Positions 5,999 to 15,077 are shown, counted from the first letter of the stretch. The stretch: DNA of 64,000 bases from Candidatus Nomurabacteria bacterium (GCA_020631935.1 JACKGP010000002.1:1-64000); one strand, 5' to 3'. Numbers and translations are program-made. Notes: generated by a model from the sequence alone, not told the origin.

Positions 5999-7663
5999 AT
6001 GGAATTAGAAATTCAAAAAATAGTACAAGATCTTTTTGGCGTACATACTAAGGTTCTTCTGACTCGCCCAGATCCTATATTTGGAGATTACTCTACCAAT
6101 GTTGCGTTGCAATTATCAAAAGACCTCCTCGAGAGACCGCAGAATTTAGCTAAAAGAATTGTTGATAGGCTTCGCACACATAAAGACATTAGGGAGGTAG
6201 TAGTAGCTGGCCCTGGGTTCATTAACATATTTCTTACCAATGAGGCGTTACTATCTGCTACTTTGCGCAAACCAGCAAAACAACTTATTGGCAAAAATAT
6301 AGTACTTGAATATAGCTGCCCAAATGCGTTCAAGGAACTTCATACGGGCCACTTATATCAAACCGTCTTTGGTGACATCCTGGCACGGCTGATGACTGTT
6401 GGTGGCGCCACGGTTCACCGTACTAGCTTTGGTGGTGATGTAGGACTACATGTCGCCAAATGTCTCTGGGGTATTTGTAGTTGGTTGGGTGGAGTGAATC
6501 CTAGTGAACTAGCAAGGATCGACGGAGATGTCTTTAGTCGTGCTAACTGGATTAGTCGGTGCTATGTAAGCGGCGCTAAATCCTACGAAGAAAATGGATC
6601 GGTAAAGGATGAAATCGATAAACTTAATAAAATAATATACGAGTTTCACTCAAAAAATAATCATGAATCGCCACTAGCAGTTATATACTGGACTACAAGA
6701 CAATGGAGTCTCGATTATTTTGATGCGTTCTACGATATGATAAAAGTTGATCGGATGCGATACTACCCCGAAAGCAGTACTGTCGGTGTAGGTATTTCGG
6801 TAGTAAATGAGCAGTTGGCTAGAGGTAATCTCAGAGAATCTGACGGCGCCATAGTATTTAGAGGAGACAACAATAGACGTTTGCATACCAGGGTATTTAT
6901 CACTAGCAGGGGGCTCCCGACATACGAGACAAAAGATATTGGAGTTATTTGGCAAGAAAAAAGCGACTACGACTTTGATCATCGCTATGTGATTACCGGC
7001 AATGATCAAAAGGAATATATGCGTGTCGTGTTTGCTGCAGCCGAAGTATTTAGGCCTGAGCTGCTAGGAGCTATGACACACTTAACGAATGGCACTGTAC
7101 GGTTTGGTGATGGTAGAAAAATGAGTTCGCGTCTAGGTAACGTCAATAGAGCAGTCGATGCAATTAGTATTGTTCGCGACAAAGTGCGCGAACTTGTCGA
7201 AGATGAATCACTAATAGAAGAGGTCACCTTGGGTGCAATAAAATATACATTTGCCAAGTATCGTCTGGGTGGCGATATAGCTTTTGACGTGAATGAGACT
7301 GTGAGCCTTGCAGGTAATTCTGGTCCATACTTGCAGTATGCTCATGCACGCGCAAGAAGAATACTTGAAAAAGTGGCACTCCACACCATAGCTCCGGACG
7401 ATGTACAAGAAGAGGATCGTAGCTTGCTACGAAAGCTTGGCGAATACTCAGAGGTTATTGATTTGGCTATTCGGCAGCTAGAGCCACACCACATTTGTAC
7501 TTACTTATTTGAGCTTGCGCAAGAATTTAATCGCTACTATGAGAAAAACAAGGTGGTTGGTAGCGACCGCGAACAACACCGTGCAAGCATTGTTGCACTG
7601 TATGCAGATACACTCAAGACCGGGCTTGGTATACTCGGCATTCACGCACCCTATAGGATGTAA
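5999..7663 (+). CDS. argS: Arginyl-tRNA synthetase
   Basis: Charges tRNA-Arg. The 554-residue protein has the N-terminal additional domain (1-90), the class I HIGH motif as HTGH (115-118) after PNAFKEL, the DVGLHVAK segment, and KMSS (374-377) in GRKMSSRLGNV. The C-terminal DALR helical domain ends HAPYRM, typical of ArgRS. The sequence style is that of Patescibacteria enzymes. It sits between repeat blocks and is followed convergently by the nucleotidyltransferase gene. Housekeeping function is most likely, since lysS follows after the next repeat block; whether the genome has another copy cannot be seen. Confidence 0.95.
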   Translation: MELEIQKIVQDLFGVHTKVLLTRPDPIFGDYSTNVALQLSKDLLERPQNLAKRIVDRLRTHKDIREVVVAGPGFINIFLTNEALLSATLRKPAKQLIGKNIVLEYSCPNAFKELHTGHLYQTVFGDILARLMTVGGATVHRTSFGGDVGLHVAKCLWGICSWLGGVNPSELARIDGDVFSRANWISRCYVSGAKSYEENGSVKDEIDKLNKIIYEFHSKNNHESPLAVIYWTTRQWSLDYFDAFYDMIKVDRMRYYPESSTVGVGISVVNEQLARGNLRESDGAIVFRGDNNRRLHTRVFITSRGLPTYETKDIGVIWQEKSDYDFDHRYVITGNDQKEYMRVVFAAAEVFRPELLGAMTHLTNGTVRFGDGRKMSSRLGNVNRAVDAISIVRDKVRELVEDESLIEEVTLGAIKYTFAKYRLGGDIAFDVNETVSLAGNSGPYLQYAHARARRILEKVALHTIAPDDVQEEDRSLLRKLGEYSEVIDLAIRQLEPHHICTYLFELAQEFNRYYEKNKVVGSDREQHRASIVALYADTLKTGLGILGIHAPYRM

Positions 7664-7670
7664 GTCTATA

Positions 7671-8456
7671 CTACAGGTCTTGTACAGAGTTCTTCCAGTC
7701 TCGTAAGACTGATTTAAGAGCCTGTGCACTAAGCTCTTCTGGGCATCTAAGATCGAATTGATCCAACTGATACCGAAGGTGCTTCTTGTAGCTTAATGGA
7801 TATCGATGGGTTTTTAAGCTGGCAGACTGCAAGAGGTACCTCTGTAGCGAGCCCAGAGCCCAGATAAGGGCACCTACGTCTAGTGCATTCTGATCTATTT
7901 CCCATAGCAGCTTGTCGCAAGTTTCATCAAAGACTTCTGAGACTACGGCTAACCGATCGTCTATGACATCCTGATTCTCAATAAAAGGGCTAACCTTGGT
8001 AAGTGGGTGACAATCGGGGCGCTTGCCTACAAGCTCAATTCCATAATGATATATTTGACCCAGGTATATCTCGAGGTTATCTCGTCTGACCTTTGATTCG
8101 AATCGATTGAGCTGTATGGCTCTTGTTGCCCAGCTTATATCAAAAACTTGACTGTCCAAGGATACGACAGCTTCCACCCTTGGTTGCAGATCATCAACAA
8201 CTACTCGAGGATGCTCATGCCACGTAATGCCAGTCTTACTGTCTATCGTGCGCTCGATGGTTCCTGCAAGTTCCGGTATTTTATCACCCCATTCATCGGA
8301 TACAAAAACATTCAGGTCAATATCTGACCTTCCGTCAACCCATAACCCTTCAGTAACTGCGCTTCCAAACATGACGATGCTTTCCGTATCGTAGTCAGAA
8401 GATTCCTGCATCCTCTTTGCGATTTCATAGGAGCGACTAGCCGCAGTTTCAATCAT
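7671..8456 (-). CDS. Nucleotidyltransferase-domain protein (Pol beta superfamily)
   Basis: The N-terminal minimal nucleotidyltransferase fold is clear: MFGSAVTEGLW followed by DGRSDIDLNVF, the GS-x10-D-x-D metal-binding motif (about residues 28-47). A third Asp candidate lies near VEAVVSLD. The rest (about 120-260) is helical, like the C-terminal halves of aminoglycoside adenylyltransferases and of MNT/HEPN-type proteins. The substrate is not identifiable. ATG at 8456 begins seven bases after the decarboxylase stop, implying coupled translation; an alternative in-frame ATG at 8516 would overlap the upstream gene. The family includes antibiotic-modifying enzymes, antitoxins and protein AMPylators. 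Confidence 0.7.
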   Translation of the reverse strand: MIETAASRSYEIAKRMQESSDYDTESIVMFGSAVTEGLWVDGRSDIDLNVFVSDEWGDKIPELAGTIERTIDSKTGITWHEHPRVVVDDLQPRVEAVVSLDSQVFDISWATRAIQLNRFESKVRRDNLEIYLGQIYHYGIELVGKRPDCHPLTKVSPFIENQDVIDDRLAVVSEVFDETCDKLLWEIDQNALDVGALIWALGSLQRYLLQSASLKTHRYPLSYKKHLRYQLDQFDLRCPEELSAQALKSVLRDWKNSVQDL

Positions 8457-8463
8457 AGTCAAT

Positions 8464-10035
8464 TTACCATCCTGCTGGTCCGTAACTTCCTGTTTTGTTA
8501 GTGGTCGAGCGAGCATTCTCAGTCACGATTTTACGATACCGTAATTGATACTCTTTTCGGTACGTCTGACACTTGTCGAACAGAAGCTGAAACGACTGTT
8601 CTATCTTCTCGGTAGATTGGTTTGGATTGCCGAGTGTGGCGCTCATTACGGTCATCTTGCCGTCAAGATTAAGCTTGGTTGAATTGTTCAAATCAGACAA
8701 CTTAAACTCGTCAAGAATTAATCGCCCATCGACATAAAGTTCTTCGTTGATTCTATGAGTATACTCCTCGATTAGATCTCTAATGTCGGTTCTCTGTTGC
8801 ATAGATAGCTGCCGTGACGTAATATCTTCCCTTATGCCTCTCGGCAGATATACAAAGCTCATTCTGTAAAATTCAACATCGTTAAGCATGCAGATATTTT
8901 CATTACCTTTCAAAACATCGGCCATATTTAGAACAAGATCCTGCCTTTCATCTATGATCTCGGCCAGTCCATCGATTCCGAAGCATTTGATGGTGCTGTA
9001 TAATTTTAGCGACTCAAATCCTCGCGACCCGTAAAATGGTGTTATGAATCCAAGGTCCCATGATGATCCGTCGCGCACTTCCTCCTCATACCGCGTATAA
9101 ACCACCAAGTCTCCCCGTCGCCTGAATAGGATGAAGCTGAGGGGGTATGCCATAAACAAGCCTTTATGAGGATCAATAGAGACGGAGTCGGCTCGCTCTA
9201 TTCCTTTAAGCATGGATCGATACTTCTTGGAGAACAGTAGCGAACCGCCGTGACACGCGTCAATATGCAGCCAAGTGTTATGCTGTTCGCATACGTCGGC
9301 GAGCTCTTCTATGTCGTCAATCTGTGTTGTTTTTGCATTGCCAGCAATACCTACAACCATAAATGGCCTTGTATCTTTTGGAGGATTCGCGAGAACTTCC
9401 TCGACGTTTCTGGCATCCGTGCGGTAGTCTCCAGTTGAGGCAACGCTTACGATGGAGTCGCGACCAAGCCCCAGGTGGTGCGCAGCAGTTACAAAAGAAT
9501 AATGGGATATGTCGCCAGCCAGTATGATTACTGGTTTTTCATTCAGCGACGTAAGCCCTTCTGTTTTGATGTTCGGAAATGCCGTATTTAATGCCGTGAG
9601 AACTGCAATATGATTTGCCATATGACCACCTGTTGTAACCATGCCAGACACATCTGCTAGTGATTCGATTGCATCTAGGTCTTTGTGTTCATGTCCGATT
9701 AACTGGCGCAGCCATTCGATGAGCTGAATTTCAATAAAAGTTGCTATTGGGGCGCTTCTCGAGAAAGCAATGAGGTTTTGATTTAAAAATTTGGAAAATA
9801 TGTCTGCGGCCATTGCAGGGAGCGCATTGCCTGAATCCGGGAATGCGAGATAGCCATCATCGAATTGGGCGATTGAATATTTTGCGATTAGGTCGGAGAA
9901 CTCCTGTAGGATACCCTCAATACCAATTCCATCTTTAGGTAGCTTTTGCGCAACCATACTCTTTAAGCGATCCGGAGATTCGTATGCGAGTGCCCTATCA
10001 TCTCTAGAACTGCCATTCAAGAAGCCTTTACCCAA
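8464..10035 (-). CDS. PLP-dependent group II amino acid decarboxylase family protein
   Basis: A 523-residue fold-type I PLP enzyme. TTGGHMANHIAVLTA (about 133-147) contacts the PLP phosphate. HIDACHGG carries the Asp that pairs with the pyridine nitrogen, and SIDPHKG (about 284-290) carries the Schiff-base Lys. Relatives decarboxylate glutamate, aromatic amino acids, histidine or 2,4-diaminobutyrate; the substrate cannot be read from the sequence. The start is a TTG at 10035 with AAGGAAG about ten bases upstream. It is translated just ahead of the nucleotidyltransferase gene and lies inside the repeat-bounded accessory block. A decarboxylase is unexpected in an organism with few amino acid pathways, so acquisition is likely. 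Confidence 0.85.
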   Translation of the reverse strand: MGKGFLNGSSRDDRALAYESPDRLKSMVAQKLPKDGIGIEGILQEFSDLIAKYSIAQFDDGYLAFPDSGNALPAMAADIFSKFLNQNLIAFSRSAPIATFIEIQLIEWLRQLIGHEHKDLDAIESLADVSGMVTTGGHMANHIAVLTALNTAFPNIKTEGLTSLNEKPVIILAGDISHYSFVTAAHHLGLGRDSIVSVASTGDYRTDARNVEEVLANPPKDTRPFMVVGIAGNAKTTQIDDIEELADVCEQHNTWLHIDACHGGSLLFSKKYRSMLKGIERADSVSIDPHKGLFMAYPLSFILFRRRGDLVVYTRYEEEVRDGSSWDLGFITPFYGSRGFESLKLYSTIKCFGIDGLAEIIDERQDLVLNMADVLKGNENICMLNDVEFYRMSFVYLPRGIREDITSRQLSMQQRTDIRDLIEEYTHRINEELYVDGRLILDEFKLSDLNNSTKLNLDGKMTVMSATLGNPNQSTEKIEQSFQLLFDKCQTYRKEYQLRYRKIVTENARSTTNKTGSYGPAGW

Positions 10036-10155
10036 ATTTAGTACTTCCTTGAAAACTCTATCTTGTAGAGCTTGATCTCACATAGGTAGAAAGTAATCTT
10101 TGCGCATTATACTTGAAATATATCATAATATACTGTCATATTTATGTCAATACTA

Positions 10156-10237
10156 CGCCAGAAACACCCTTTACAACTAAAAAAGAAATTTGGCGGGGGA
10201 AATCTCAAAAAATAAGGCAAAGGGTTTTTCTGGTAGG
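10156..10237. repeat. Miniature inverted-repeat element, copy 3 (inverted)
   Basis: Ends CGCCAGAAACACCCTTT / AAAGGGTTTTTCTGGTAGG. The core contains GGCGGGGGAAATCTC and AATAAGG, the reverse complement of copies 1 and 2. It bounds the decarboxylase side of the second module. Confidence 0.78.
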
Positions 10238-10265
10238 GCGAGCACGGGCTTGCCCGCACAGGCAT

Positions 10266-10385
10266 TGGGGCTGAGCCTGTACGGCTCAGCCAGCATCGCG
10301 CTGGAAATAGGTTCAAGATTTTTCGTAGACTGTAGCCAAATTAGAGAAAAAATCAAATGTTCGCCCGGCAGGGCGATTTTTTCTA
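10266..10385. repeat. Half-palindrome, copy of the 5763-5855 arm, plus hairpin
   Basis: Matches the reverse complement of 5763-5855 closely, including TGTACGGCTCAGCCAGCAT and TTTTTCGTAGACTGTAGCC. It ends in a TCGCCC-GGCA-GGGCGA hairpin flanked by A and T runs, so it can act as a terminator. The remaining 150 bases to the lysS promoter contain nothing I recognise. Confidence 0.8.
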
Positions 10386-10522
10386 ACCTAACCTAATTAG
10401 TCTATATAGTAATAGATCGACCCAAGGCGCGGCTCAATTGCAGCCGCACAAACTACAAACTGGTCTTCTTGATAGCTGCAGCGTTCATGCAACCATGGCT
10501 ATGCCAGTCGAGCTACCTCTGA

Positions 10523-10528
10523 TATAAT
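10523..10528 (+). promoter_or_regulatory. Leaderless -10 box of lysS
   Basis: TATAAT ends nine bases before ATG 10538. There is no Shine-Dalgarno. Confidence 0.65.
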
Positions 10529-10537
10529 GATGCGTAT

Positions 10538-12061
10538 ATGGCTACAATGAAAGAATATCGTGATGAGCGAATTAAAAAACTAGAGAAACTAAAGTCTCTC
10601 GGGTACGATCCATATCCAGCCAGAGCAGACAGAACTGCTATGGCCGTCGATATAGCAAGTGAGTTCGAAAAATTCGATGGCAAAACCGAAACAGTATTTG
10701 GTCGCATTAAATCTATTAGGAAATTTGGGAAAATTGCTTTTATTGTAATCCGTGATTTTTCGGGTAGTTTGCAGCTCTTTCTTCAGTCTGATAATATCGG
10801 TGCCTCAAAACCTGAAGAAGGCCTGGTTGGTATAGATAATCTGAGCTTATTAGATACGGGCGACTTCATAGAGGCCACAGGACAAGTTATCAAAACTAAG
10901 ACTGGTGAAATCTCGCTAGCACCTTCGCGGCTCAAACTAATAACGAAATCTCTTCGACCAATGCCGCTTGATCATGAAAGTTTTACAGACAAAGAGGAGC
11001 GCTTACGTCGTCGCTATGTAGATATGAACGTTAATATTGATGTGCGTGATAGATTTGTGCGCCGATCAAAATTCTGGCAAGCCACGCGAGATTTTTTGAT
11101 TGATAATGAATTTATTGAAGTCAGCAATAATGTCCTAGAATCTACTGCAGGAGGTGCAGACGCAAAGCCCTTTGTAACGCACATGGACGCGCTCGGCCAG
11201 GACTTTTTCTTGCGCATTAGTCATGAGCTTCCACTAAAACGACTGCTCGTTTCAGGATTTGAAAAGGTGTTCGAGATTGGGCCAAGGTTTCGCAACGAGA
11301 ACTATAGCGATGAACATCTACCCGAACACAATGCCATGGAATGGTATTGGGCATCTGCCGATTGGGAGATGGGAATGGAGTTCACCGAGAGGATGATTCG
11401 ATACGTCGCTGATAAGACTTGGGGAACTCGTCAGTTTGTTCTAGCTGATGGCAAAAAAATTGATTTCGGTAAAGACGGCGAGCATTTTGAACGCATTAGT
11501 TTCCTGAGCGTCCTAAAAGATCAATACGACATTGACGTCTTTGAGTCAACAATCGAACAAATACAGAGCAAGCTGCACGAGGAAGGTCTTGAAGTAGAGA
11601 AATTGGATAATCGAATACGCGCGCTCGACAAGCTTTGGAAGAAGTATCGTAAAACCATAGCCGGCCCCGTATTCCTAGTCGATATACCTGTGTTTATGCA
11701 GCCCCTCGCCAAGACTAACTCTAGCGACACTAGACTAACCGAACAATTTAACCTCGTTTTTAGTGGCAGCGAAATGTGCAAAGCATTTAGCGAGTTAAAC
11801 GACCCGATTGATCAACTTAATCGCTTTGTCGAGCAGCAAAATCTGCGTGACGCAGGAGATGATGAAGCCCAGATGCTTGACATTGATTTTGTAGAAGCAC
11901 TTGAATATGGAATGCCGCCAGCCTGCGGACTTGGATATAGCGAAAGAATATTTTGGAGCTTGGAACGTGTAACGGCGCGAGAGGGTACTCCTTTCCCGCA
12001 GCTCAAGCACGAAATCGACCAAACAACAAAAGATATCTATCCTGATATTCACTTCGATTAA
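10538..12061 (+). CDS. lysS: Lysyl-tRNA synthetase, class II
   Basis: A 507-residue class II synthetase. It has an OB-fold anticodon domain (about 50-140, GRIKSIRKFGKIAFIVIRD) and motif 1 near RYVDMNVNIDVRDRF. Motif 2 is FEIGPRFRNENYSDEHLPEH, preceded by FFLRISHELPLK. Motif 3 (about 460-480) reads GMPPACGLGYSERIFW instead of the usual GIGIDR form. The length fits the family. It charges tRNA-Lys in the cytoplasm. Confidence 0.93.
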   Translation: MATMKEYRDERIKKLEKLKSLGYDPYPARADRTAMAVDIASEFEKFDGKTETVFGRIKSIRKFGKIAFIVIRDFSGSLQLFLQSDNIGASKPEEGLVGIDNLSLLDTGDFIEATGQVIKTKTGEISLAPSRLKLITKSLRPMPLDHESFTDKEERLRRRYVDMNVNIDVRDRFVRRSKFWQATRDFLIDNEFIEVSNNVLESTAGGADAKPFVTHMDALGQDFFLRISHELPLKRLLVSGFEKVFEIGPRFRNENYSDEHLPEHNAMEWYWASADWEMGMEFTERMIRYVADKTWGTRQFVLADGKKIDFGKDGEHFERISFLSVLKDQYDIDVFESTIEQIQSKLHEEGLEVEKLDNRIRALDKLWKKYRKTIAGPVFLVDIPVFMQPLAKTNSSDTRLTEQFNLVFSGSEMCKAFSELNDPIDQLNRFVEQQNLRDAGDDEAQMLDIDFVEALEYGMPPACGLGYSERIFWSLERVTAREGTPFPQLKHEIDQTTKDIYPDIHFD

Positions 12062-12145
12062 ACCTGATCGGTTTTCGAAGAGTAGTATATGGGCCACACC
12101 GCACCCATAAATTGTAAAAATCTAACCTCAAAATAGTTTTTTTGA

Positions 12146-12151
12146 TATACT
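12146..12151 (+). promoter_or_regulatory. Leaderless -10 box of the first pilin gene
   Basis: TATACT ends ten bases before ATG 12162. Confidence 0.55.
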
Positions 12152-12161
12152 AAAACTATAC

Positions 12162-12692
12162 ATGTGGGCAAAACAAAGACAATCAGGATTTACGGTAGTC
12201 GAGCTACTAATAGTCATAGTAATAATCGCTATACTGGCAGCTCTTTCGATCGTTGCCTACAATGGCATTCAACAGCGCGCCCGCAATGCACAGATCGTAG
12301 CTGGTGTTAATGCATATAAAAAGGGCATTATGCAGTTTATGACCGTAAATGGAAGGACGCCACATGGCGCTACTAGTAATATATGCCTAGGTTCAGGATA
12401 TTCAGATGGGGTATGCGTTAGTGGCCCAGCCGTAGGCGGCCAAGTAATCCATGCAAATGACGCTACATTTGACGGCCTCGTTGGTGGCTTTATGCAGGGC
12501 AAACCACCAATAGGTGGCAAGCTCGTCGATATAACTGGAGGAACTAAGGTAGTTGGTGCTTATTACTGGGGAGGTCGCATATTCTACCACCTCGAAGGAA
12601 ATAATCAAAACTGTGCAGCTGGCGGCGCCCCATCAAATTTTGGCAAACTGACACGGTGCGATGTCACACTTCCTGCACCATCATCTCTTTAG
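12162..12692 (+). CDS. Type IV pilin-like prepilin
   Basis: A 176-residue prepilin. It has a short basic leader (MWAKQRQSG), then FTVVELLIVIVIIAILAALSIVAYN, given here as FTVVELLIVI plus the hydrophobic helix. This is the class III signal, cleaved after Gly9 by a PilD-type peptidase, with Glu at +5. The C-terminal head contains four to five Cys and many Gly. It would assemble into, or prime, a pilus or pseudopilus at the cell surface, used by Saccharibacteria for host attachment and twitching. No assembly ATPase is in this window. A similar pilin gene (14460) follows the flavoprotein gene. Confidence 0.85.
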   Translation: MWAKQRQSGFTVVELLIVIVIIAILAALSIVAYNGIQQRARNAQIVAGVNAYKKGIMQFMTVNGRTPHGATSNICLGSGYSDGVCVSGPAVGGQVIHANDATFDGLVGGFMQGKPPIGGKLVDITGGTKVVGAYYWGGRIFYHLEGNNQNCAAGGAPSNFGKLTRCDVTLPAPSSL

Positions 12693-12786
12693 TCTGGCTG
12701 TTTTGCGTCACGATTTTATCAGAGCAATCATTAACTCTAATGCTTAACTCTGCTATAATAACGCTATCATTTAAAGTGAGGTCCTC

Positions 12787-14463
12787 ATGAATACACAGTG
12801 GGATTATGAAATTGACTATTTAGTAGTGGGAACAGGAGCAGCAGGACTTAGTGCAGCAATTACCGCCAAAGAGAACGGGCTTGATACAATTTTAATCGAG
12901 AGTACCGATAAATGGGGCGGAACTACGGCAATATCTGGTGGCGGACTCTGGATGCCCGACAACCCACTAATGCAGAGACATGGCATATCTGATTCAATCG
13001 AAGAGGCATATCAGTACATGGAGCAAACTATCGGCAACGTCGGCCCCTGGACTAGCGAGGCTAGAAAAAAAGCATTTCTACATGGAGTAAATAACTACTA
13101 TGAACTACTCGAAGGCAAGGGCGTACGGTGGTCAATCTCAAAAGATTACCCAGATTACTACCCAGATCTACCAGGTGGTAGAATTGGGCGATCTCTTGAA
13201 GTAAGGCCTTTTAATGTGCGCAAACTTGGCAAGTGGCGCAAGACTATGCGCGTATCGATACCAGCCCCAATGATGACCGATGACTTCTGGCTCATTTCAC
13301 GAGCATGGTCTACCCCTAGTGGATTCATCCGTGGGGTCAGGTTTGTATTTCGTGCCCTCGGCGGATTGCTAACTGGGCAGCTCAAGTATGGCATGGGTGG
13401 CGCATTCGCTGGATCCTTAATGCACATCATCCTAAAGCAAGAAACTCCGCTATGGCTAAACTCACCACTCAAAGATTTAATCATAGAAAATGATCGAGTT
13501 ATTGGTGCAGTTGTTGAAAAATCTGGAAAAACCATCAATATAAAAACCAACCGCGGCGTTATGCTTGGCGCCGGTGGATTTGCTCGCAACAAAGCCTGGC
13601 GCAAGAAGTACCACGGCATCGAGGGTTGGTCAGCTGCACCCGAAGGCCAAAACGGCGAAGGAATCGCAATCGGTGAAAAAGCTGGCGGCGTCTTGGCTAT
13701 GATGGATGATGCCTGGTGGGGTGCAACCGCTGCCACAACAGATGGCAGCGAGCAGCACGGCTTCATATTAAATGAACGATCTGACCCCTGGAGTATTGTC
13801 GTCGACCAAAAGGGGAGTCGCTACTTAAACGAGTCTGAGTCGTATGTAGATTTCGGTCACCATATGTTCGAACGGGATAAAACTATCCCGGCAATACCCT
13901 CCTGGCTCGTTACCGATGTTCGACATAAGCGCAGTTTTTTAAGCAGTGTAACTATGATTCCCGGAGCTGTAAAAAAGCTAAAAGAAAAGGGCGAATTAGT
14001 CGAAGCAGAAACTATCGAAAAACTAGCCGACAAAATGAAAGTTGATGAAAACACACTTTTAAGCACCGTAGAGCGATTTAATGAATTTGCCGAAAAGGGG
14101 GTGGACGATGACTTTCAGCGTGGACGCACTGCATACGACCGCTACTATAGCAGCCCTCTCGTAAAGCCAAATCCAAACCTTGGTACAATTGAAAAGGCTC
14201 CGTTTAGAGCCCTAAAAATCTACCCAGGCGATCTTGGCACAAAAGGTGGTCTTGTCACTGATGAACATGCTCGAGTTTTAGGCAAAAAAGGTAAGCCTAT
14301 CATTGGATTATACGCATCGGGCAATAATACGGCCTCTGTAATGGGCCACACCTACCCAGGAGCTGGCAGTACGATCGCTCCGGCTGGAATATTTGGCTAC
14401 TTGGGTGCTTTACATGCTAGCCAGCCAGAACAAAAACACAATGAAACAGGAGGGCTCGAATGA
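12787..14463 (+). CDS. FAD-dependent dehydrogenase resembling 3-ketosteroid delta1-dehydrogenase (KstD)
   Basis: A 558-residue flavoprotein of the fumarate reductase/KstD family. Its FAD fold begins LVVGTGAAGLSAA (G15-x-G-x-x-G20), with WGGTTAISGGGLW following, and it ends YPGDLGTKGG plus GAGSTIAPAGIFGYLGA. The Tyr and Gly of YPGDLG match the KstD pair that polarises the 3-keto group. KstD removes hydrogens from C1/C2 of steroids in actinobacteria, and relatives act on other enones, so the substrate here is open. The leader has TATAAT and GTGAGG. The gene overlaps the next pilin gene by ATGA, an odd pairing. Likely acquired from an actinobacterial partner (inference). Confidence 0.82.
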   Translation: MNTQWDYEIDYLVVGTGAAGLSAAITAKENGLDTILIESTDKWGGTTAISGGGLWMPDNPLMQRHGISDSIEEAYQYMEQTIGNVGPWTSEARKKAFLHGVNNYYELLEGKGVRWSISKDYPDYYPDLPGGRIGRSLEVRPFNVRKLGKWRKTMRVSIPAPMMTDDFWLISRAWSTPSGFIRGVRFVFRALGGLLTGQLKYGMGGAFAGSLMHIILKQETPLWLNSPLKDLIIENDRVIGAVVEKSGKTINIKTNRGVMLGAGGFARNKAWRKKYHGIEGWSAAPEGQNGEGIAIGEKAGGVLAMMDDAWWGATAATTDGSEQHGFILNERSDPWSIVVDQKGSRYLNESESYVDFGHHMFERDKTIPAIPSWLVTDVRHKRSFLSSVTMIPGAVKKLKEKGELVEAETIEKLADKMKVDENTLLSTVERFNEFAEKGVDDDFQRGRTAYDRYYSSPLVKPNPNLGTIEKAPFRALKIYPGDLGTKGGLVTDEHARVLGKKGKPIIGLYASGNNTASVMGHTYPGAGSTIAPAGIFGYLGALHASQPEQKHNETGGLE

Positions 14464-15077
14464 AATTAACGCTACACAGGAGCGCAGACAGCCGCAGGGG
14501 ATTTACTATCATAGAGATACTGGTATCTATCGTAGTCATATCAATACTGGTAGTAGTAACCGTCGTATCTTACAACGGAGCAACGGATCGCGCAGAACGA
14601 TCGGCTATTGTTGCCCATGTCAAACAATACGCAAATGCTATTGAAATGTATATAGCCGATAACGGAAAAGCGCCAGCCGCAAACTGGCGGTGCCTAGGAG
14701 ATAGCACCACGCTACCAGCTAAAGACGGCTACGACGAGAACTACTGCTTCAAACCATCAAATGGAGGAACAAACACTGGCGACTCAGCACCAGCCGACCC
14801 TCAGCTAATGCAGCTGCTGCGTGGCTATATGGACGAAATGCCGACCGCCACCTTTCCTGAATCACAGGCTATGTGGGGAAGGATATACAGGGGGATGATA
14901 TACGACGGATCTACAAATAATTTTCCAAATCACCCCGCTACATTGACATACTTTACGCGCTTTCCAGAGTGCCCAATAGGCGAAAAGGTTAATTGGTGGA
15001 CTAACAACTACCCAGATAGTAGCGGATGCGTATATATTCTATCCAGGAATGAAGTCGGAACCTTATATGTTAGGTAG
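14460..15077 (+). CDS. Type IV pilin-like prepilin
   Basis: A 205-residue prepilin with leader MKLTLHRSADSRRG and FTIIEILVSIVVISILVVV, with Glu at +5. The large head (about 40-205) has several Cys (WRCLG, ENYCF, PECPI, SGCVY) that could form disulfides. It is translationally coupled to the flavoprotein by an ATGA overlap. A minor pilin or pseudopilin is the likely role. Confidence 0.83.
   Translation: MKLTLHRSADSRRGFTIIEILVSIVVISILVVVTVVSYNGATDRAERSAIVAHVKQYANAIEMYIADNGKAPAANWRCLGDSTTLPAKDGYDENYCFKPSNGGTNTGDSAPADPQLMQLLRGYMDEMPTATFPESQAMWGRIYRGMIYDGSTNNFPNHPATLTYFTRFPECPIGEKVNWWTNNYPDSSGCVYILSRNEVGTLYVR

Noticed and set aside
5999..7663. argS as part of a tRNA-dependent peptide pathway in the accessory block
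   Set aside because: No peptide aminoacyl-tRNA ligase-like gene is near, all synthetase domains are normal and lysS follows, so a housekeeping role is simpler.
2460..10035. A complete thiazole/oxazole-modified microcin cluster
   Set aside because: I looked for a ThiF/Ocin partner, flavin dehydrogenase, protease or exporter on both strands and found none. Only a minimal or novel system is supportable.
13158..13766. A 202-codon reverse-strand open frame inside the flavoprotein gene
   Set aside because: It overlaps a fully conserved forward gene and has no recognisable motif or start signal.
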